Counted from the first letter of the stretch, positions 48,981-59,614 are shown. The stretch is 64,000 nt of DNA from Buchnera aphidicola (Aphis glycines) (GCF_001280225.1 NZ_CP009253.1:310001-374000), one strand, 5' to 3'. Program-made: numbers and translations. Notes: generated from the letters alone by a model not told the origin.

Positions 48981-50006
48981 TTACTGATCAGCAGAAACTT
49001 CAATTTCTACACGACGATCAGGTGCTAAACAACTAATCAATAAAGCCCGACTTTCTATATCTTTACATACTTGATCAGTTAAAGGATACTGATTCCCCAT
49101 TCCTTGAATGTTGATTTGATTTTCAGATATTCCATGAGAAGTAAAATAATTTTTGATACTATATGCACGATCTTCAGATAACTTCTGATTGTATTCTTTA
49201 TTTCCTATTCTATCTGTATGACCTGATAGTGTAATATAAATTTTTTTTGATTTAATATTATTTATTTCATTATTAATTTTTCTTAATTTGTCATATGAAA
49301 TAGGTCTTAATTCTGTGCTATTAAAAGGAAAATTAATGTTTTCATTAAGGGCGACATATTGTTGATTGGATGTTTCTGGTGTGTATGATGTAAACATATC
49401 ATTAATTTTAGACTTTCCGAACTTCCATGCAAATGAAACAACTGCATCTCCTAAAGTAGGTTTTGATAAATTCATTATATTTTCAACACTACTTTTCCAT
49501 GTATAATCAAATCTAGTAATAAATTCATCATTAAAAATATATTCAGCACCTACAGATAAACTAGGAAATAAACAACTATGTTTAGTAAAAGTTTTTTTCA
49601 AATCTTCTTTAGAAGCTAAATTTTCCCAAAACATCATCCCTCCTAATCGTGTGTAAAATCGAAAATCATCTGTAACAGGATAGGATAATTTTGTTGAAAT
49701 TTGTACGTTATTTGCTTGTATATGTTCTTTCGATTTTTGAAACATTAGATGAGGAAAAAATCCAGTTGTATCATTTTCTATTTCCAAACCAAAATATGGA
49801 TTAAATTCATATCCTAGAAATAATCCAAAAATAGGAGCATTTGTGCTTTCATCATGCTTTATATCTTGCATTTTCTTATAGTTTAAAAGATTAAAATTCG
49901 ACCATCCAATTTTAGTACCTATATACCATCCATCGTTATTTTTTGATTGAACATTACTGACCAAGCTTACTAATAAAATTAGAATAGTAAGAGCTCTTTT
50001 TTTCAT
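48981..50006 (-). CDS. ompA: Outer membrane protein A
   Basis: OmpA is an abundant outer-membrane beta-barrel whose periplasmic domain binds peptidoglycan. The 341 residues (E. coli 346) comprise a signal peptide (about residues 1-21), an eight-strand barrel beginning [16 protein letters not shown], a short hinge, and a C-terminal OmpA-like domain. That domain keeps the diaminopimelate-contacting aspartate and arginine in [21 protein letters not shown] and in DRRVEIEV. Two cysteines near the C-terminus are retained as in E. coli. A TGGAG ribosome site precedes the ATG. Surface loops are lysine-rich and diverged. Confidence 0.95.
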   Translation of the reverse strand: MKKRALTILILLVSLVSNVQSKNNDGWYIGTKIGWSNFNLLNYKKMQDIKHDESTNAPIFGLFLGYEFNPYFGLEIENDTTGFFPHLMFQKSKEHIQANNVQISTKLSYPVTDDFRFYTRLGGMMFWENLASKEDLKKTFTKHSCLFPSLSVGAEYIFNDEFITRFDYTWKSSVENIMNLSKPTLGDAVVSFAWKFGKSKINDMFTSYTPETSNQQYVALNENINFPFNSTELRPISYDKLRKINNEINNIKSKKIYITLSGHTDRIGNKEYNQKLSEDRAYSIKNYFTSHGISENQINIQGMGNQYPLTDQVCKDIESRALLISCLAPDRRVEIEVSADQ

Positions 50007-50209
50007 TTGAAAACTCCATTTTTAAGATAAATTACCAATAAATAAAAAAATTTAAAAATCTGAATTATTTTATAAAAAATTATAATACAATCTATTATAT
50101 AATAAATATTATATTAATAACATAATTCAATATATTTATATTATTTATATAATATTTACATATATCTAACTAATAAAATTCAAAACTGATTAACATATAT
50201 ACATAATTC

Positions 50210-51763
50210 TTAATTAATAATTTTATTGTTATTGATGTTATTAGGATTATGGAAAAAGGATATACCTAAAAAATATAGACAAGCTAAATAAATCATTCCA
50301 GAAAAAAACAATATTGTAAATAGACGTATTATTTTAATAAAACAAGAATTTACATTATATAGAGGTATAAAATATAACATAAAAATTAGAAAAAATATCA
50401 TAGAAAATGCTGCAATTAATAAACGAAAAATAAAAATTAATTCATTAGAATTAAAAAAAATCAGCTTCTTTTGATATAATTTCCAATATAACAGAAAAAA
50501 ATTTATCCACCCAAATATACTAAAAGATAAAGCTAAACCTGCATGTTGTAAATAATAAATTAAACATGGGTTAAATATTTGCGTCATAGATAAAGTAAAT
50601 AATGAAACTCGTGTTGGAAAACTTATTTCTTGAGATGCGTAAAAAGCTGAAGATAAAATTTTTACTAAAACTAATGCCACTAAACCAATAGAATATAATT
50701 GTAATGCTTTTTGTGTCATTAAAACATCAAAATCTGTAAATTTTCCATGTTGAAATAATATAACAACTAATGGTTTCGCAAGCATAAATAATAAAATAGA
50801 AGCAGGTAATGATAAAATTAAAGCGATTCTAAATCCCCAATGAAGTAATTTTTTATATTCTTCTAGTTTATTTTTAGAATAACTTTTTGATAGCGATGTA
50901 AATAAAATTGTACTTAAGGAAACACCTAATATCCCTATCGGAAATTCAATCAATCTATCAGCATAATACATCCAAGATATAGAACCTGAATGTAATAAAG
51001 AAATAAAAATAGTATTCAAAATTAAAGCAGTTTGATTTGCAGAAGTAACAATCAAGGACGGACCTATTTTTTTTAAAACTTTTAATAAGCCAGCATTTTT
51101 AAAATTAAATTTTGGAATTATTAACATATTTATTTTCAATAAATATGGAAACTGATATATTAACTGGATAAGTCCACCTATAATAACAGACCAAGCTAAT
51201 ATTAAAATTGGCGGTGTAAAAAAATTATTCAAAAAAATAGAACAAACAATCATAGTAATATTTAAAAGACTGGGTGCAATTGCCGGAATTGTAAAGTAAT
51301 TCCAACTATTTAAAACAGAAGAATATAACGATGATAGAGAAATTAATAAAACATAAGGAAACATAATTTCTAGTAAAGTAGAAGATACTTTCAATGTTTG
51401 GAAGCAATTGGAAAAACCTGGCGCAGTCAATTTAACTAAATAATTAGAAAATATCATGCCTAATATTGTTAGGATAGATAAAATACAAATAATTAAACCT
51501 AACAAAGATGCAATGAAACATTTTGTATGATGTATGTTTTTATTTGATTTATAATATATTAGAATAGGGATAAAAGATTGCGAAAACACACCTTCGAAAA
51601 ACAATCGACGTAATAAATTGGGAATTTTAAAAGCTACAAAAAAAGCATCAGTATAAATAGAAACACCAAAAACACGAGCAATTATAAGATCTCTAAAAAA
51701 ACCTAATATACGTGAAATCAACGTCGTAAAACTAAGAGAAAATAAAGTTTTCAAAAGATTCAT
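50210..51763 (-). CDS. murJ: Lipid II flippase MurJ
   Basis: MurJ (MviN) flips the peptidoglycan precursor lipid II across the inner membrane. The 517 residues (E. coli 511) are highly hydrophobic, with about 14 membrane segments. Conserved parts are LISRILGFFRDLIIARVFG with its essential arginines, FFVAFKIPNLLRRLFFEGVFSQ-type sequence, YADRLIEFPIGILGVSLSTILFTSLS and the C-terminal ASQEISFPTRVS. With mepM and ompA it shows that a peptidoglycan wall is still built. It lies downstream of ompA in the same direction, but a separating spacer of about 200 bases and the gene order mean murJ is transcribed first. Confidence 0.95.
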   Translation of the reverse strand: MNLLKTLFSLSFTTLISRILGFFRDLIIARVFGVSIYTDAFFVAFKIPNLLRRLFFEGVFSQSFIPILIYYKSNKNIHHTKCFIASLLGLIICILSILTILGMIFSNYLVKLTAPGFSNCFQTLKVSSTLLEIMFPYVLLISLSSLYSSVLNSWNYFTIPAIAPSLLNITMIVCSIFLNNFFTPPILILAWSVIIGGLIQLIYQFPYLLKINMLIIPKFNFKNAGLLKVLKKIGPSLIVTSANQTALILNTIFISLLHSGSISWMYYADRLIEFPIGILGVSLSTILFTSLSKSYSKNKLEEYKKLLHWGFRIALILSLPASILLFMLAKPLVVILFQHGKFTDFDVLMTQKALQLYSIGLVALVLVKILSSAFYASQEISFPTRVSLFTLSMTQIFNPCLIYYLQHAGLALSFSIFGWINFFLLYWKLYQKKLIFFNSNELIFIFRLLIAAFSMIFFLIFMLYFIPLYNVNSCFIKIIRLFTILFFSGMIYLACLYFLGISFFHNPNNINNNKIIN

Positions 51764-51913
51764 ATTAAACTGACCTGAAACAAGTTACACATTATATTCA
51801 CAGAATATTTTATTAAAACCTAAACAAAATTTTCTTGCTCATAAAATACTTAATATGTTATAAAATAAAATTATTTCTAAATAAATTTATTACCTTCAAA
51901 TACATTCTAAATA

Positions 51914-52960
51914 ATGTCTTCTTTAAAAAAAATAAAAATAATTAAACCTGATGATTGGCATGTTCATCTCAGAGATAAAAGAATCTTAAAAAAAGTTCTA
52001 AGATATACTGAAATGTTTTATCAACGAGCAATAATCATGCCTAATCTTAATAAACCGATTATAAATTGCAAACAAGCTATTGCGTATAAAAATAGAATTT
52101 TGCAAGCAACAAAACTCAATCACACTCAATTTGAACCATTAATGACTTGCTATTTAACAAGGGAAACTTCTTTAAAAGAATTAAAATATGGTTTCTTGAA
52201 AAAAATATTTATAGGCGCAAAATTATACCCTAATCAATGTACAACAAATTCAACAACAGGTATAAATAAAATTAGTGAAATTTTTCATATATTAGAATTA
52301 ATGCAAAAAATAAAAATGCCATTATTAATTCATGCTGAAGAAAATAATATTGCTATTGATATTTATGATAGAGAAGCAAAATTTATTGAAACAACACTAA
52401 TACCATTGCGTAAACAATTTCCAGAATTAAAAATAGTATTAGAGCATATTACAACCAAAGAAGCTGTTTCTTACGTTGAAGAAAACAATTCTGCATATTT
52501 AGCAGGAACTATAACCCCACATCATTTAATGTTAAATAGAAATAACATGTTTATTCACGGAATTCAACCTAATCTATATTGTTTACCTATTCTAAAAAGA
52601 AAAATACATCAAAATGCTTTAAGGAAAGTTATATCTAATGGTAGTACAAATTTTTTTTTAGGAAGTGATAGCGCTCCACATCTTTATAAGAATAAAATTA
52701 ATTTATTTGGATGCGCAGGAATATTTAATGCTCCATCATCTTTATTATGTTACGTTACTATTTTCGAAGAAATGAAAGCATTAAAATATTTTGAATCTTT
52801 TTGTTCAAAAAATGGTCCTAATTTCTATAATTTACCAATCAATCAAAGTACTATCACATTGATAAAAAAACCTTGTAAAATTGTAAAAAAAATAGATCTT
52901 GGACAAGATTTTATTTTACCTTTTTTATCCGGAGAAATCTTAAAATGGTCTATTCTTTAA
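51914..52960 (+). CDS. pyrC: Dihydroorotase
   Basis: PyrC cyclises carbamoyl aspartate to dihydroorotate, the third step of pyrimidine synthesis. The 348 residues equal E. coli PyrC (type II). Zinc ligands are visible as the HxH in DDWHVHLRD, the carboxylated lysine in GAKLYPNQCTTNS, the histidines in LLIHAEE and LEHITTKEA, and the catalytic aspartate in LGSDSAPH. It is divergent from murJ and converges on flgN. Nothing appears degraded. Confidence 0.96.
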   Translation: MSSLKKIKIIKPDDWHVHLRDKRILKKVLRYTEMFYQRAIIMPNLNKPIINCKQAIAYKNRILQATKLNHTQFEPLMTCYLTRETSLKELKYGFLKKIFIGAKLYPNQCTTNSTTGINKISEIFHILELMQKIKMPLLIHAEENNIAIDIYDREAKFIETTLIPLRKQFPELKIVLEHITTKEAVSYVEENNSAYLAGTITPHHLMLNRNNMFIHGIQPNLYCLPILKRKIHQNALRKVISNGSTNFFLGSDSAPHLYKNKINLFGCAGIFNAPSSLLCYVTIFEEMKALKYFESFCSKNGPNFYNLPINQSTITLIKKPCKIVKKIDLGQDFILPFLSGEILKWSIL

Positions 52961-53000
52961 ATATTACTAGTATAATTTTTGAATTTTAATAATTTCAGTT

Positions 53001-53402
53001 CTATAATTTTCCATTAATGTCATAAATAATACTATTATTATAAGATTTATAAAAATTTAAAAAATTTTGATTTAAATAAAATTTGTGTTCCACTAATTTT
53101 TTATTTTTAAGATTTATTTTCTTTAAAGATAAGCATTTATTTTTTATCTTATTCAAATAATAATGAATTTTATCACAATCTACACCAGAAGAAATACTAT
53201 TATATTGCTTTTCAAGAGATAACTGTATTTTTTTTGCATAGTTTAATTTATTCAATAAAATATGTTTTCTTTCTATAATAAGAGATAATTCCTTTATGTT
53301 AGTTTTTGAGTTCAATAAATTTATGTTCTCTTCATGCATAGTTTTATCTAATAAAAATAAAATATTATCTATTTTTTTAACAACGTCGATTAATTTTTTC
53401 AT
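53001..53402 (-). CDS. flgN: Flagellar export chaperone FlgN
   Basis: FlgN is the cytoplasmic chaperone for the hook-filament junction proteins FlgK and FlgL. I start at ATG 53402 (MKKLIDVVKKIDN), giving 133 residues (Salmonella 140); a TTG-initiated extension overlapping flgA is possible but has no homology. The protein is almost entirely helical with heptad-like leucines (ELSLIIERKHILLNKLNY). Sequence identity is low, so the call rests on helical character plus position after flgA. flgM, normally between flgA and flgN, is absent. Confidence 0.75.
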   Translation of the reverse strand: MKKLIDVVKKIDNILFLLDKTMHEENINLLNSKTNIKELSLIIERKHILLNKLNYAKKIQLSLEKQYNSISSGVDCDKIHYYLNKIKNKCLSLKKINLKNKKLVEHKFYLNQNFLNFYKSYNNSIIYDINGKL

Positions 53403-53454
53403 ATTTTTATGTATTTTATAATTTGTATCATTGATAAATATAATATTATTAAAT

Positions 53455-54111
53455 TTATAAAACAACTATTACTTCTCTATCATTGTTAATTATTCCAGTA
53501 AAAATTTTCCCACTTTTAATTTGAATACGTATTTTTTCGTTTATGCCGCCATTATCGAGTGCTTTTCCGGTAGTAATAATTTCAAAATTGTTTCCTTTGA
53601 ACTTAATAGTAACCTCTTTATTTAATCTGATCACCCAGAAAGCACGTGTCATAAAAGATGTAATAGGTTGAAAAGGAAAAATATCTCGTAAATTTACTCT
53701 ATTTATAACATCTTGTTTATTCAAATAAGTTCCATTAGGTAAATTATTTAAACTTCCTGTTATAGATTTTAAATCTGATTCGCTTATTTTTGTTCCTCGA
53801 AAAATTTTTTTCTTTGCTACAATATACTGCCCTTGAACTTGTAATTCTAATTTTAAAAATCGATGTTGATGCCCACAAATGTATAAAATATCAAATAATC
53901 GCGCATTATGAAAATGATTTGATAATAAAAAATATGGTTTTTTACAAACTTGATTTGTTTTAAGAGGAACATGAAATAATATTTTAAAATTTTTTGTATT
54001 CAGAGAATATTCTTTTTTAAAAAATTTATTTAAGTGATTTATTAAATCATCAGCGCTAATTTTAAAAGATAAAAAAAACAATAAAATAAAAAAAATTTTT
54101 AATAATTTCAT
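53455..54111 (-). CDS. flgA: Flagellar basal body P-ring formation protein FlgA
   Basis: FlgA is the periplasmic chaperone that helps FlgI assemble into the P ring. The 218 residues (E. coli 219) have a signal peptide (about residues 1-20, cleavage near ISA-DD), a variable N-terminal domain, and the conserved SAF domain: QYIVAKKKIFRGTKISESDL, NRVNLRDIFPFQPIT, VTIKFKGNNFEIITTGKALDNG-type sequence and a terminal REVIVVL. An AAGGAAG ribosome site precedes the ATG. It is divergent from flgB, the standard flg arrangement. Confidence 0.93.
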   Translation of the reverse strand: MKLLKIFFILLFFLSFKISADDLINHLNKFFKKEYSLNTKNFKILFHVPLKTNQVCKKPYFLLSNHFHNARLFDILYICGHQHRFLKLELQVQGQYIVAKKKIFRGTKISESDLKSITGSLNNLPNGTYLNKQDVINRVNLRDIFPFQPITSFMTRAFWVIRLNKEVTIKFKGNNFEIITTGKALDNGGINEKIRIQIKSGKIFTGIINNDREVIVVL

Positions 54112-54410
54112 TTTCTTCCTTATTCACTGACAGAAATTAAAACTTAACCCATTACGGTTAATAAATACATATAATATATTATAAATTCTTTATAGATTTT
54201 CTTATAATCTACAAAGATTTAATAAAAAATTTAATATAAATCTATTTTAAATTTAAATTTTTTAAAAATTTATAATATAATTATATTTACAGAAAAAATT
54301 TTCTAAGTTAGCTAAGAATCATTGAAAATAAATTTTCAATGTTATTTTAATTTTATAAAATATAATGTAAAAAATTATTATTAAATTTAAAAAAGCAAAA
54401 AGGTATAAAT
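54112..54410. other. Divergent flgA/flgB intergenic region (299 bp)
   Basis: This AT-rich spacer separates the two arms of the flagellar cluster and should hold both promoters. No ORF or RNA gene is seen. The main structure is an inverted repeat at 54320-54341. I cannot identify a class II FlhDC box. Confidence 0.5.
54320..54341. promoter_or_regulatory. Perfect inverted repeat upstream of flgB
   Basis: CATTGAAAAT (54320-54329) and ATTTTCAATG (54332-54341) are exact inverted copies separated by two bases, 69 bases before flgB. The nearly loop-less symmetry fits a dimeric protein-binding operator better than an intrinsic terminator. No gene ends nearby that would need a terminator. Confidence 0.45.
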
Positions 54411-54827
54411 ATGTTTGAAAAAATAAATAATATGTTTAATTTAAATCAAAAATTATTAAATTTTTACGCTACAAGAAGTGAAATTTTGTCATCAAATATA
54501 GCTAATTCTGAGACACCAAAATATCAAGCAATGGATATTAACTTCAAAGATACCTTTCAAAAAATATTACAAGAAAATAAAAATTATTCTTTAAAAGTTA
54601 CATTAAAAAGAACCTCAAAAAAACATTTAACACAAAACCTAAGAAGAAATAGTAATTCTTTATTTTCAGTTAAACCTGTCAAAAATACAAATATTAAAGT
54701 TGATGGTAATACAGTAGATATGAATCGTGAACGTATCGAATTTCTAAAAAATACTTTAAAGTACGAAGAAAATTTAGTATTCATAAAAAATGAAATTAAA
54801 AATATGATGCATGTACTAAAAGGATAA
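54411..54827 (+). CDS. flgB: Flagellar basal-body proximal rod protein FlgB
   Basis: FlgB forms the proximal rod of the hook-basal body. The 138 residues equal E. coli FlgB. The N-terminal [19 protein letters not shown] is the shared rod/hook ANSxTPG-like motif, and the C-terminal [18 protein letters not shown] helix is characteristic. Its central loop is lysine-rich. It begins the run flgBCDEFGH and is followed by flgC after four bases. Confidence 0.94.
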   Translation: MFEKINNMFNLNQKLLNFYATRSEILSSNIANSETPKYQAMDINFKDTFQKILQENKNYSLKVTLKRTSKKHLTQNLRRNSNSLFSVKPVKNTNIKVDGNTVDMNRERIEFLKNTLKYEENLVFIKNEIKNMMHVLKG

Positions 54828-54831
54828 AAAA

Positions 54832-55242
54832 ATGTCTTTATTTAATATACTTAATATTGCAGGTTCGGCTATAACTGCGCAATCTGAAAAAATGAATATT
54901 GTTGCTACAAATTTAGCAAATGCAGATAGTGTAATATATAAAAATGAACAATATTACCCATATATCGCACAAAGAGTTGTGTTTAAATCGTTCAATTTAA
55001 ACCAAAAAGGAGCAAAAGGAGTTAAAGTAACTAAAATAATTAACGATAAAAATCCAATACAAATGATATATGATCCGAATCATCCGCTTTCTAACTCAAA
55101 AGGATATGTTTTAAAATCTAACATTAATCCCATGACAGAAACAATAGATCATATTACTGCTTCACGAGCTTATCAAGCGAATATAGAAATTTTAAAAACT
55201 GCTAAAAATATGATATTAAAAACACTATCTATTGGAGAATAA
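54832..55242 (+). CDS. flgC: Flagellar basal-body rod protein FlgC
   Basis: FlgC is a second proximal rod subunit. The 136 residues (E. coli 134) begin SLFNILNIAGSAITAQSEKMNIVATNLANADS, with the family N-terminal helix. They continue with YDPNHPLSNSKGYVLKSNINPMTE and end in the polymerising helix ASRAYQANIEILKTAK. An AAGGA ribosome site overlaps the end of flgB. flgD begins nine bases after the stop. Confidence 0.95.
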   Translation: MSLFNILNIAGSAITAQSEKMNIVATNLANADSVIYKNEQYYPYIAQRVVFKSFNLNQKGAKGVKVTKIINDKNPIQMIYDPNHPLSNSKGYVLKSNINPMTETIDHITASRAYQANIEILKTAKNMILKTLSIGE

Positions 55243-55251
55243 GAAAAAAAA

Positions 55252-55929
55252 ATGAATAATATCAATGCAAATTCTTCTATTAATAACAACGTTGATAATA
55301 AAACTACTAGTGATTTTGATAGTGCTACTAATCCATTAGATCTGCAAAACAATTTTTTAAGTTTATTAATTGCCCAAATTAAAAACCAAGACCCGACTGA
55401 TCCTATTAAAAATACCGAGTTAACATCACAGTTAGCTCAAATTAATACCGCAACTGGAATTGAAAGATTAAACAATACTGTAGGAAAATTTTCTGATAAA
55501 ATCAATCAAAATCAAAATATTCAAATATCTTCATTAATTGGTCATCGAGTCATGATACCTAATTCACAAATTGTTCATACTAAAGATATAAAGACAGAAT
55601 TTGGAATAGATTTAATTGGTTATGCAACATCAGCTGAGATAAAAATATTAGATGAAAAGGGAAAAGTGCTGCATATCAAAACAATAAAAGATGCCAAACC
55701 TGGAATATATAGTTTTACATGGGATGGTTTAGATTTAGATAAAAACACTGTTCCTACTGGAAAATATAATGTCAATGTAATAGCTAAAAACAAAGACAAA
55801 GACATTCCGGTAGAAATCTTATGTGAAGCATTGGTACATAGTATAATTACTTCTTCTAGAGACCCTATAATAGATTTAGGAGCAATGGGTACCACAACGT
55901 TATCAAAAATTCGTAAAATTTTAAAATAA
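55252..55929 (+). CDS. flgD: Flagellar hook assembly (capping) protein FlgD
   Basis: FlgD caps the growing hook and is discarded once the hook is finished. The 225 residues (E. coli 231) carry the N-terminal NNFLSLLIAQIKNQDPTDPIKNTELTSQLAQI-type signature, a middle domain with SLIGHRVMIP, and a C-terminal FnIII/tudor-like part with YSFTWDGLDLDKNTVPTGKYNV. A GGAG ribosome site precedes the ATG. flgE follows after 52 bases. Confidence 0.94.
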   Translation: MNNINANSSINNNVDNKTTSDFDSATNPLDLQNNFLSLLIAQIKNQDPTDPIKNTELTSQLAQINTATGIERLNNTVGKFSDKINQNQNIQISSLIGHRVMIPNSQIVHTKDIKTEFGIDLIGYATSAEIKILDEKGKVLHIKTIKDAKPGIYSFTWDGLDLDKNTVPTGKYNVNVIAKNKDKDIPVEILCEALVHSIITSSRDPIIDLGAMGTTTLSKIRKILK

Positions 55930-55981
55930 ATATATATGCATTCAAAAAAAATTTTAAAATCAATTGTTTAAGGAATAAAAT

Positions 55982-57196
55982 ATGTCAACGATGGAAGCTA
56001 TTAGTGGATTAATGGCAAACAGTAATAATATAGATGTTGTATCAAATAATATAGCAAACGCTTCTACGATTGGATTTAAATCGAGTACTCTTTCTTTTTT
56101 TGATATAGTATCTAGCTCGTTTTGCTCTAATAAAATTATCGGTTCTGGTGTTGGAACTTCTAATATGAGACAAAATTTTAGCAATGGAATATTAATGCAA
56201 ACAGGCAGAGATTTAGACTTAGGTATTGTACAAGATGGTTTTTTTAGAGTATTAAATTCTAAAGGTTATGTATATTATACGCGAAATGGACAGTTTTTAT
56301 TAGACAAAGATAAAAATATTATAAATATGGATGGAATGTATTTAACTGGTCAAAATCAATTCGATTTGCAAAATAATTTAAATAACATATCTAAATTAGA
56401 ACCTATTAATTTAAAAAAATCTGATTTTCTCAAGTCTAAACAAACAAATACAATCAAATTACATGCAGATCTAATTGAAAATAATCACTCCTCCACTAAT
56501 ACTATCACAGGTTCTGATGATGATATATCAAATTCAGAAATCAATAACATTACTGTATATGATAAAAATGGACAAGCTCAAAACATAAATATTTTGATCA
56601 ATAAAGACGAAAATGAATGGACTATTAAAATTGAGTCAAATAATATTAATAATTCAAATGATGATAAAATTGATGATACTATTCATTTAAAATTTGATTC
56701 TGAAGGTAAATTAACTTCTGATTCAAAAATAAAGATTAAATCAAAAAAATTTAAAGACCTGACTTTAAATCTAGAGTGTACATTAAAAAAATCAGAAGAT
56801 GATAATAATACAATACAGATTTCTCAAGATGGATATCCAGAAGGTCATTTAACATCTTTTGAAATCTTAAATAATGGCGAAATTATAGGTCAATATACAA
56901 ATCAAAGAGTAGAAAAAATTGGACAAATATTTTTATCTAAGTTTATCAACCCAGAGAAACTTAAACCTGAAAGTGGAAACGTTTGGTCCGCAACGCACGA
57001 ATCTGGCAATGAAAATATTGGAATTGCAGGAGATAAAGGATTTGGAATCATAATTTCAAAAACTTTAGAATCATCTAATGTTAATTTAAATAAAGAATTA
57101 ATTAACATGATTGTAGCTCAACGTAATTACCAATCTAGTGCACAAGCTTTTAAAACAGAAGATAAAATAATTAACACATTAATAAATTTAAGATAA
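55982..57196 (+). CDS. flgE: Flagellar hook protein FlgE
   Basis: FlgE polymerises into the hook. The 404 residues (E. coli 402) have a conserved N-terminus ([30 protein letters not shown]) and C-terminus ([32 protein letters not shown]). The surface-exposed middle domain, rich in Asn, Asp and Lys, is strongly diverged (around residues 150-270). That is the pattern expected when polymer contacts are kept and outer surfaces drift. An AAGGA ribosome site precedes the start. Confidence 0.95.
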   Translation: MSTMEAISGLMANSNNIDVVSNNIANASTIGFKSSTLSFFDIVSSSFCSNKIIGSGVGTSNMRQNFSNGILMQTGRDLDLGIVQDGFFRVLNSKGYVYYTRNGQFLLDKDKNIINMDGMYLTGQNQFDLQNNLNNISKLEPINLKKSDFLKSKQTNTIKLHADLIENNHSSTNTITGSDDDISNSEINNITVYDKNGQAQNINILINKDENEWTIKIESNNINNSNDDKIDDTIHLKFDSEGKLTSDSKIKIKSKKFKDLTLNLECTLKKSEDDNNTIQISQDGYPEGHLTSFEILNNGEIIGQYTNQRVEKIGQIFLSKFINPEKLKPESGNVWSATHESGNENIGIAGDKGFGIIISKTLESSNVNLNKELINMIVAQRNYQSSAQAFKTEDKIINTLINLR

Positions 57197-57217
57197 TTAT
57201 AAAAATTAGGTGTTTTC

Positions 57218-57958
57218 ATGGATAACACAATTTATCAATCAATGAAATCGGCTATTCAGTTACTAGAGAATCAAAATATCATTGCAAATAATTTAGCGAA
57301 TATATCGACTAATGGTTTTAAAGAAACGTTTAATGTTTTTATAAAAGATAAAAATGAAAATAATTTATATAAAACTCAAACAAAAAAATACTATAATTTT
57401 TCAGAAGGTTTAATAACACATACACAAAGAAAACTTGATTTAGTTGTTAAAAATAATGGTTGGTTAGTAATAAAAGACCAGAATGGAAAAGATGCATACA
57501 CAAAGAATGGACATTTACAAATCAACGCGCAAGGACAACTTACCATTCAAAATTATAAAGTAGTTGGAAAGCAAGGAGATATAAAAATACCACACAATGT
57601 AAATGTAAAAATTTTATCTAATGGAACCATTAAAGAAATAGAAAACAAACAAAATAACATTTCTGAAAAAATAATAGGATCATTAAAATTAGTATGTTTT
57701 AAAAAAAATGATCTTATTCAAAAAGATAATGGATTATTTTACTTAAAAAAAAATAGATTCAATCAAAATTTAAAAGTACTACATGATAATACTATTCGTG
57801 TGCAATCAGAAATGTTAGAAAATAGCAACGTTAATCCGACTAAAAATATAGTAGATATGATATCCAATGCTAGACAATTTGACATGAACATGAAAATGAT
57901 ATCAATGTATGATCAAAATATAGAACGTGCAAATCAACTATTTAATGTAAACAATTAA
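57218..57958 (+). CDS. flgF: Flagellar basal-body rod protein FlgF
   Basis: FlgF joins the proximal and distal rod. The 246 residues (E. coli 251) show an N-terminal [27 protein letters not shown], the middle [38 protein letters not shown] strand pattern, and the C-terminal [30 protein letters not shown] helix. It diverges more than FlgG. flgE and flgG lie 21 and 13 bases away on the same strand. Confidence 0.94.
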   Translation: MDNTIYQSMKSAIQLLENQNIIANNLANISTNGFKETFNVFIKDKNENNLYKTQTKKYYNFSEGLITHTQRKLDLVVKNNGWLVIKDQNGKDAYTKNGHLQINAQGQLTIQNYKVVGKQGDIKIPHNVNVKILSNGTIKEIENKQNNISEKIIGSLKLVCFKKNDLIQKDNGLFYLKKNRFNQNLKVLHDNTIRVQSEMLENSNVNPTKNIVDMISNARQFDMNMKMISMYDQNIERANQLFNVNN

Positions 57959-57971
57959 AAGGATAAAAAAT

Positions 57972-58754
57972 ATGATTCCTTCTTTATGGATTTCTAAAAC
58001 AGGTCTTGACGCGCAACAAATTAATATGAATGTAATTTCAAACAATTTAGCAAATGTTAGTACAAATGGATTCAAACGGTCTAGAGCAGTTTTTGAAGAT
58101 TTAATGTATCAAACAATACGGCAAGCAGGAACAAATTCTTCTGTTGATACCACTTTACCTTCTGGGTTACAAATAGGAACAGGTGTAAGACCTGTCGCTA
58201 CTGAAAGAATTCATAGTCAAGGAAATTTATCTAAAACAGACTCTTCTAAAGATGTAGCTATTAACGGTCCTGGGTTTTTTCAAGTACAATTACCAGATGG
58301 CAACATAGCATATACAAGAGATGGATCATTTCAATTAGATCAAAATGGTCAACTAGTAACTAATAGTGGATTTGCAGTAATGCCTGAAATAAATATTCCT
58401 CCTAATTCCACCAATATTAACATAGCAAGAGATGGTATTGTTAGTGTTACTATACAAGGTCAAACGCAACCAATGTCTATTGGTCAATTAAACTTAATTA
58501 ATTTTATTAACGATTCTGGATTAGAAAGTCTAGGAGAAAACTTATACCAAGAAACACAAGCATCTGGAAGTCCAATAGATACTACACCAGGTTTAAATGG
58601 AACAGGTTTATTATATCAAGGATATGTTGAAACATCCAATGTTAACGTTGCTGAAGAATTGGTTAATATGATTCAAACTCAACGCGCGTACGAAATTAAT
58701 AGTAAATCTATAAATACTTCAGATCAAATGTTACAAAAATTATCTCAACTATAA
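57972..58754 (+). CDS. flgG: Flagellar basal-body distal rod protein FlgG
   Basis: FlgG forms the distal rod that crosses the P and L rings. The 260 residues equal E. coli FlgG and it is the best conserved rod protein here. Landmarks are [35 protein letters not shown], the [30 protein letters not shown] section, and the C-terminal [24 protein letters not shown] (quoted as separate segments of one continuous family pattern). An AAGGATAAAAAAT ribosome site precedes ATG 57972. Confidence 0.96.
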   Translation: MIPSLWISKTGLDAQQINMNVISNNLANVSTNGFKRSRAVFEDLMYQTIRQAGTNSSVDTTLPSGLQIGTGVRPVATERIHSQGNLSKTDSSKDVAINGPGFFQVQLPDGNIAYTRDGSFQLDQNGQLVTNSGFAVMPEINIPPNSTNINIARDGIVSVTIQGQTQPMSIGQLNLINFINDSGLESLGENLYQETQASGSPIDTTPGLNGTGLLYQGYVETSNVNVAEELVNMIQTQRAYEINSKSINTSDQMLQKLSQL

Positions 58755-58825
58755 AAATTGATTTTAATAATAAAATAAATTTAACATTTATATATTAAGA
58801 TTTTTTTATTAAGGATTATTTTTCC

Positions 58826-59542
58826 GTGGTAAAGTTATTTATTTATACAATTAAATATTATTTAACTTTTCTTGTTTTATTAGTTATTCAAAGTTGTTCG
58901 TCTATTGAACATCAACCTTTAGTTAAAGGAATTACTACTTCTATAGCGCCTAATGTTTTTCCTAAAACTACAAATGGCTCAATATTTCAAGAAACTACAC
59001 CTATTAACTATGGATATCAACCGCTATTTGAAGATCATCGATCTCATAATATCGGAGATACAATTACTGTTGTATTGCAAGAAAATATCAGTGCAAGCAA
59101 TAGTTCGTCTTCTAATATCACTCGAAATGGTACTGCTAATTTAGGCATGACAATCACACCAGGACAATTAAATCCTATATTAGGATTTAATATTAATGAA
59201 AGTAAAACGGGTTTTGATAGTATAGGAAAAAATGACTTTTACGGAAAAGGTAGTCATTCAGCTAAAAATACATTTACAGGGCTTATGTCTGTAACTGTAA
59301 AAAGAGTATTACCAAATGGTAATTTACAAGTAGTTGGAGAAAAACAAGTTGCTATTAATGAAGGAATAGAGTTTATTCGTTTTTCAGGGGTAGTAAATCC
59401 TCATAATATTAATAAGAATAATTTAGTTGCTTCAACTCAAATTGCAGATATACGTATTGAATATGTCAGTAATAATCGAATTAATGAGACTCAGAAAATG
59501 GGTTGGTTACAACGATTATTATTAAAAATTTCTCCCATTTAA
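58826..59542 (+). CDS. flgH: Flagellar L-ring lipoprotein FlgH
   Basis: FlgH assembles the L ring in the outer membrane. The start is a GTG at 58826 preceded by AAGGATT, giving 238 residues (E. coli 232). The signal peptide ends in a lipoprotein cysteine at VIQSC, so it should be lipidated and depend on the LolCDE system encoded at 8827-11949. Conserved parts are [54 protein letters not shown] and GMLQRL-like [12 protein letters not shown] at the end. A strong hairpin follows. Confidence 0.94.
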   Translation: MVKLFIYTIKYYLTFLVLLVIQSCSSIEHQPLVKGITTSIAPNVFPKTTNGSIFQETTPINYGYQPLFEDHRSHNIGDTITVVLQENISASNSSSSNITRNGTANLGMTITPGQLNPILGFNINESKTGFDSIGKNDFYGKGSHSAKNTFTGLMSVTVKRVLPNGNLQVVGEKQVAINEGIEFIRFSGVVNPHNINKNNLVASTQIADIRIEYVSNNRINETQKMGWLQRLLLKISPI

Positions 59543-59581
59543 CACTAAAAATTAAAAAACAAAATTCTTAGTATCATTTAA

Positions 59582-59614
59582 ACTCATAAAGGATTAGAAC
59601 AATCCTTTATGAGT
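59582..59614 (+). terminator. Terminator-like hairpin after flgH
   Basis: ACTCATAAAGGATT (59582-59595) and AATCCTTTATGAGT (59601-59614) form a 14-bp perfect stem with a five-base loop, 39 bases after the flgH stop, followed by AAAGATTTTTT. It probably ends the flgBCDEFGH transcript and makes flgIJK a separate unit, unlike the single long operon of E. coli. Confidence 0.75.
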
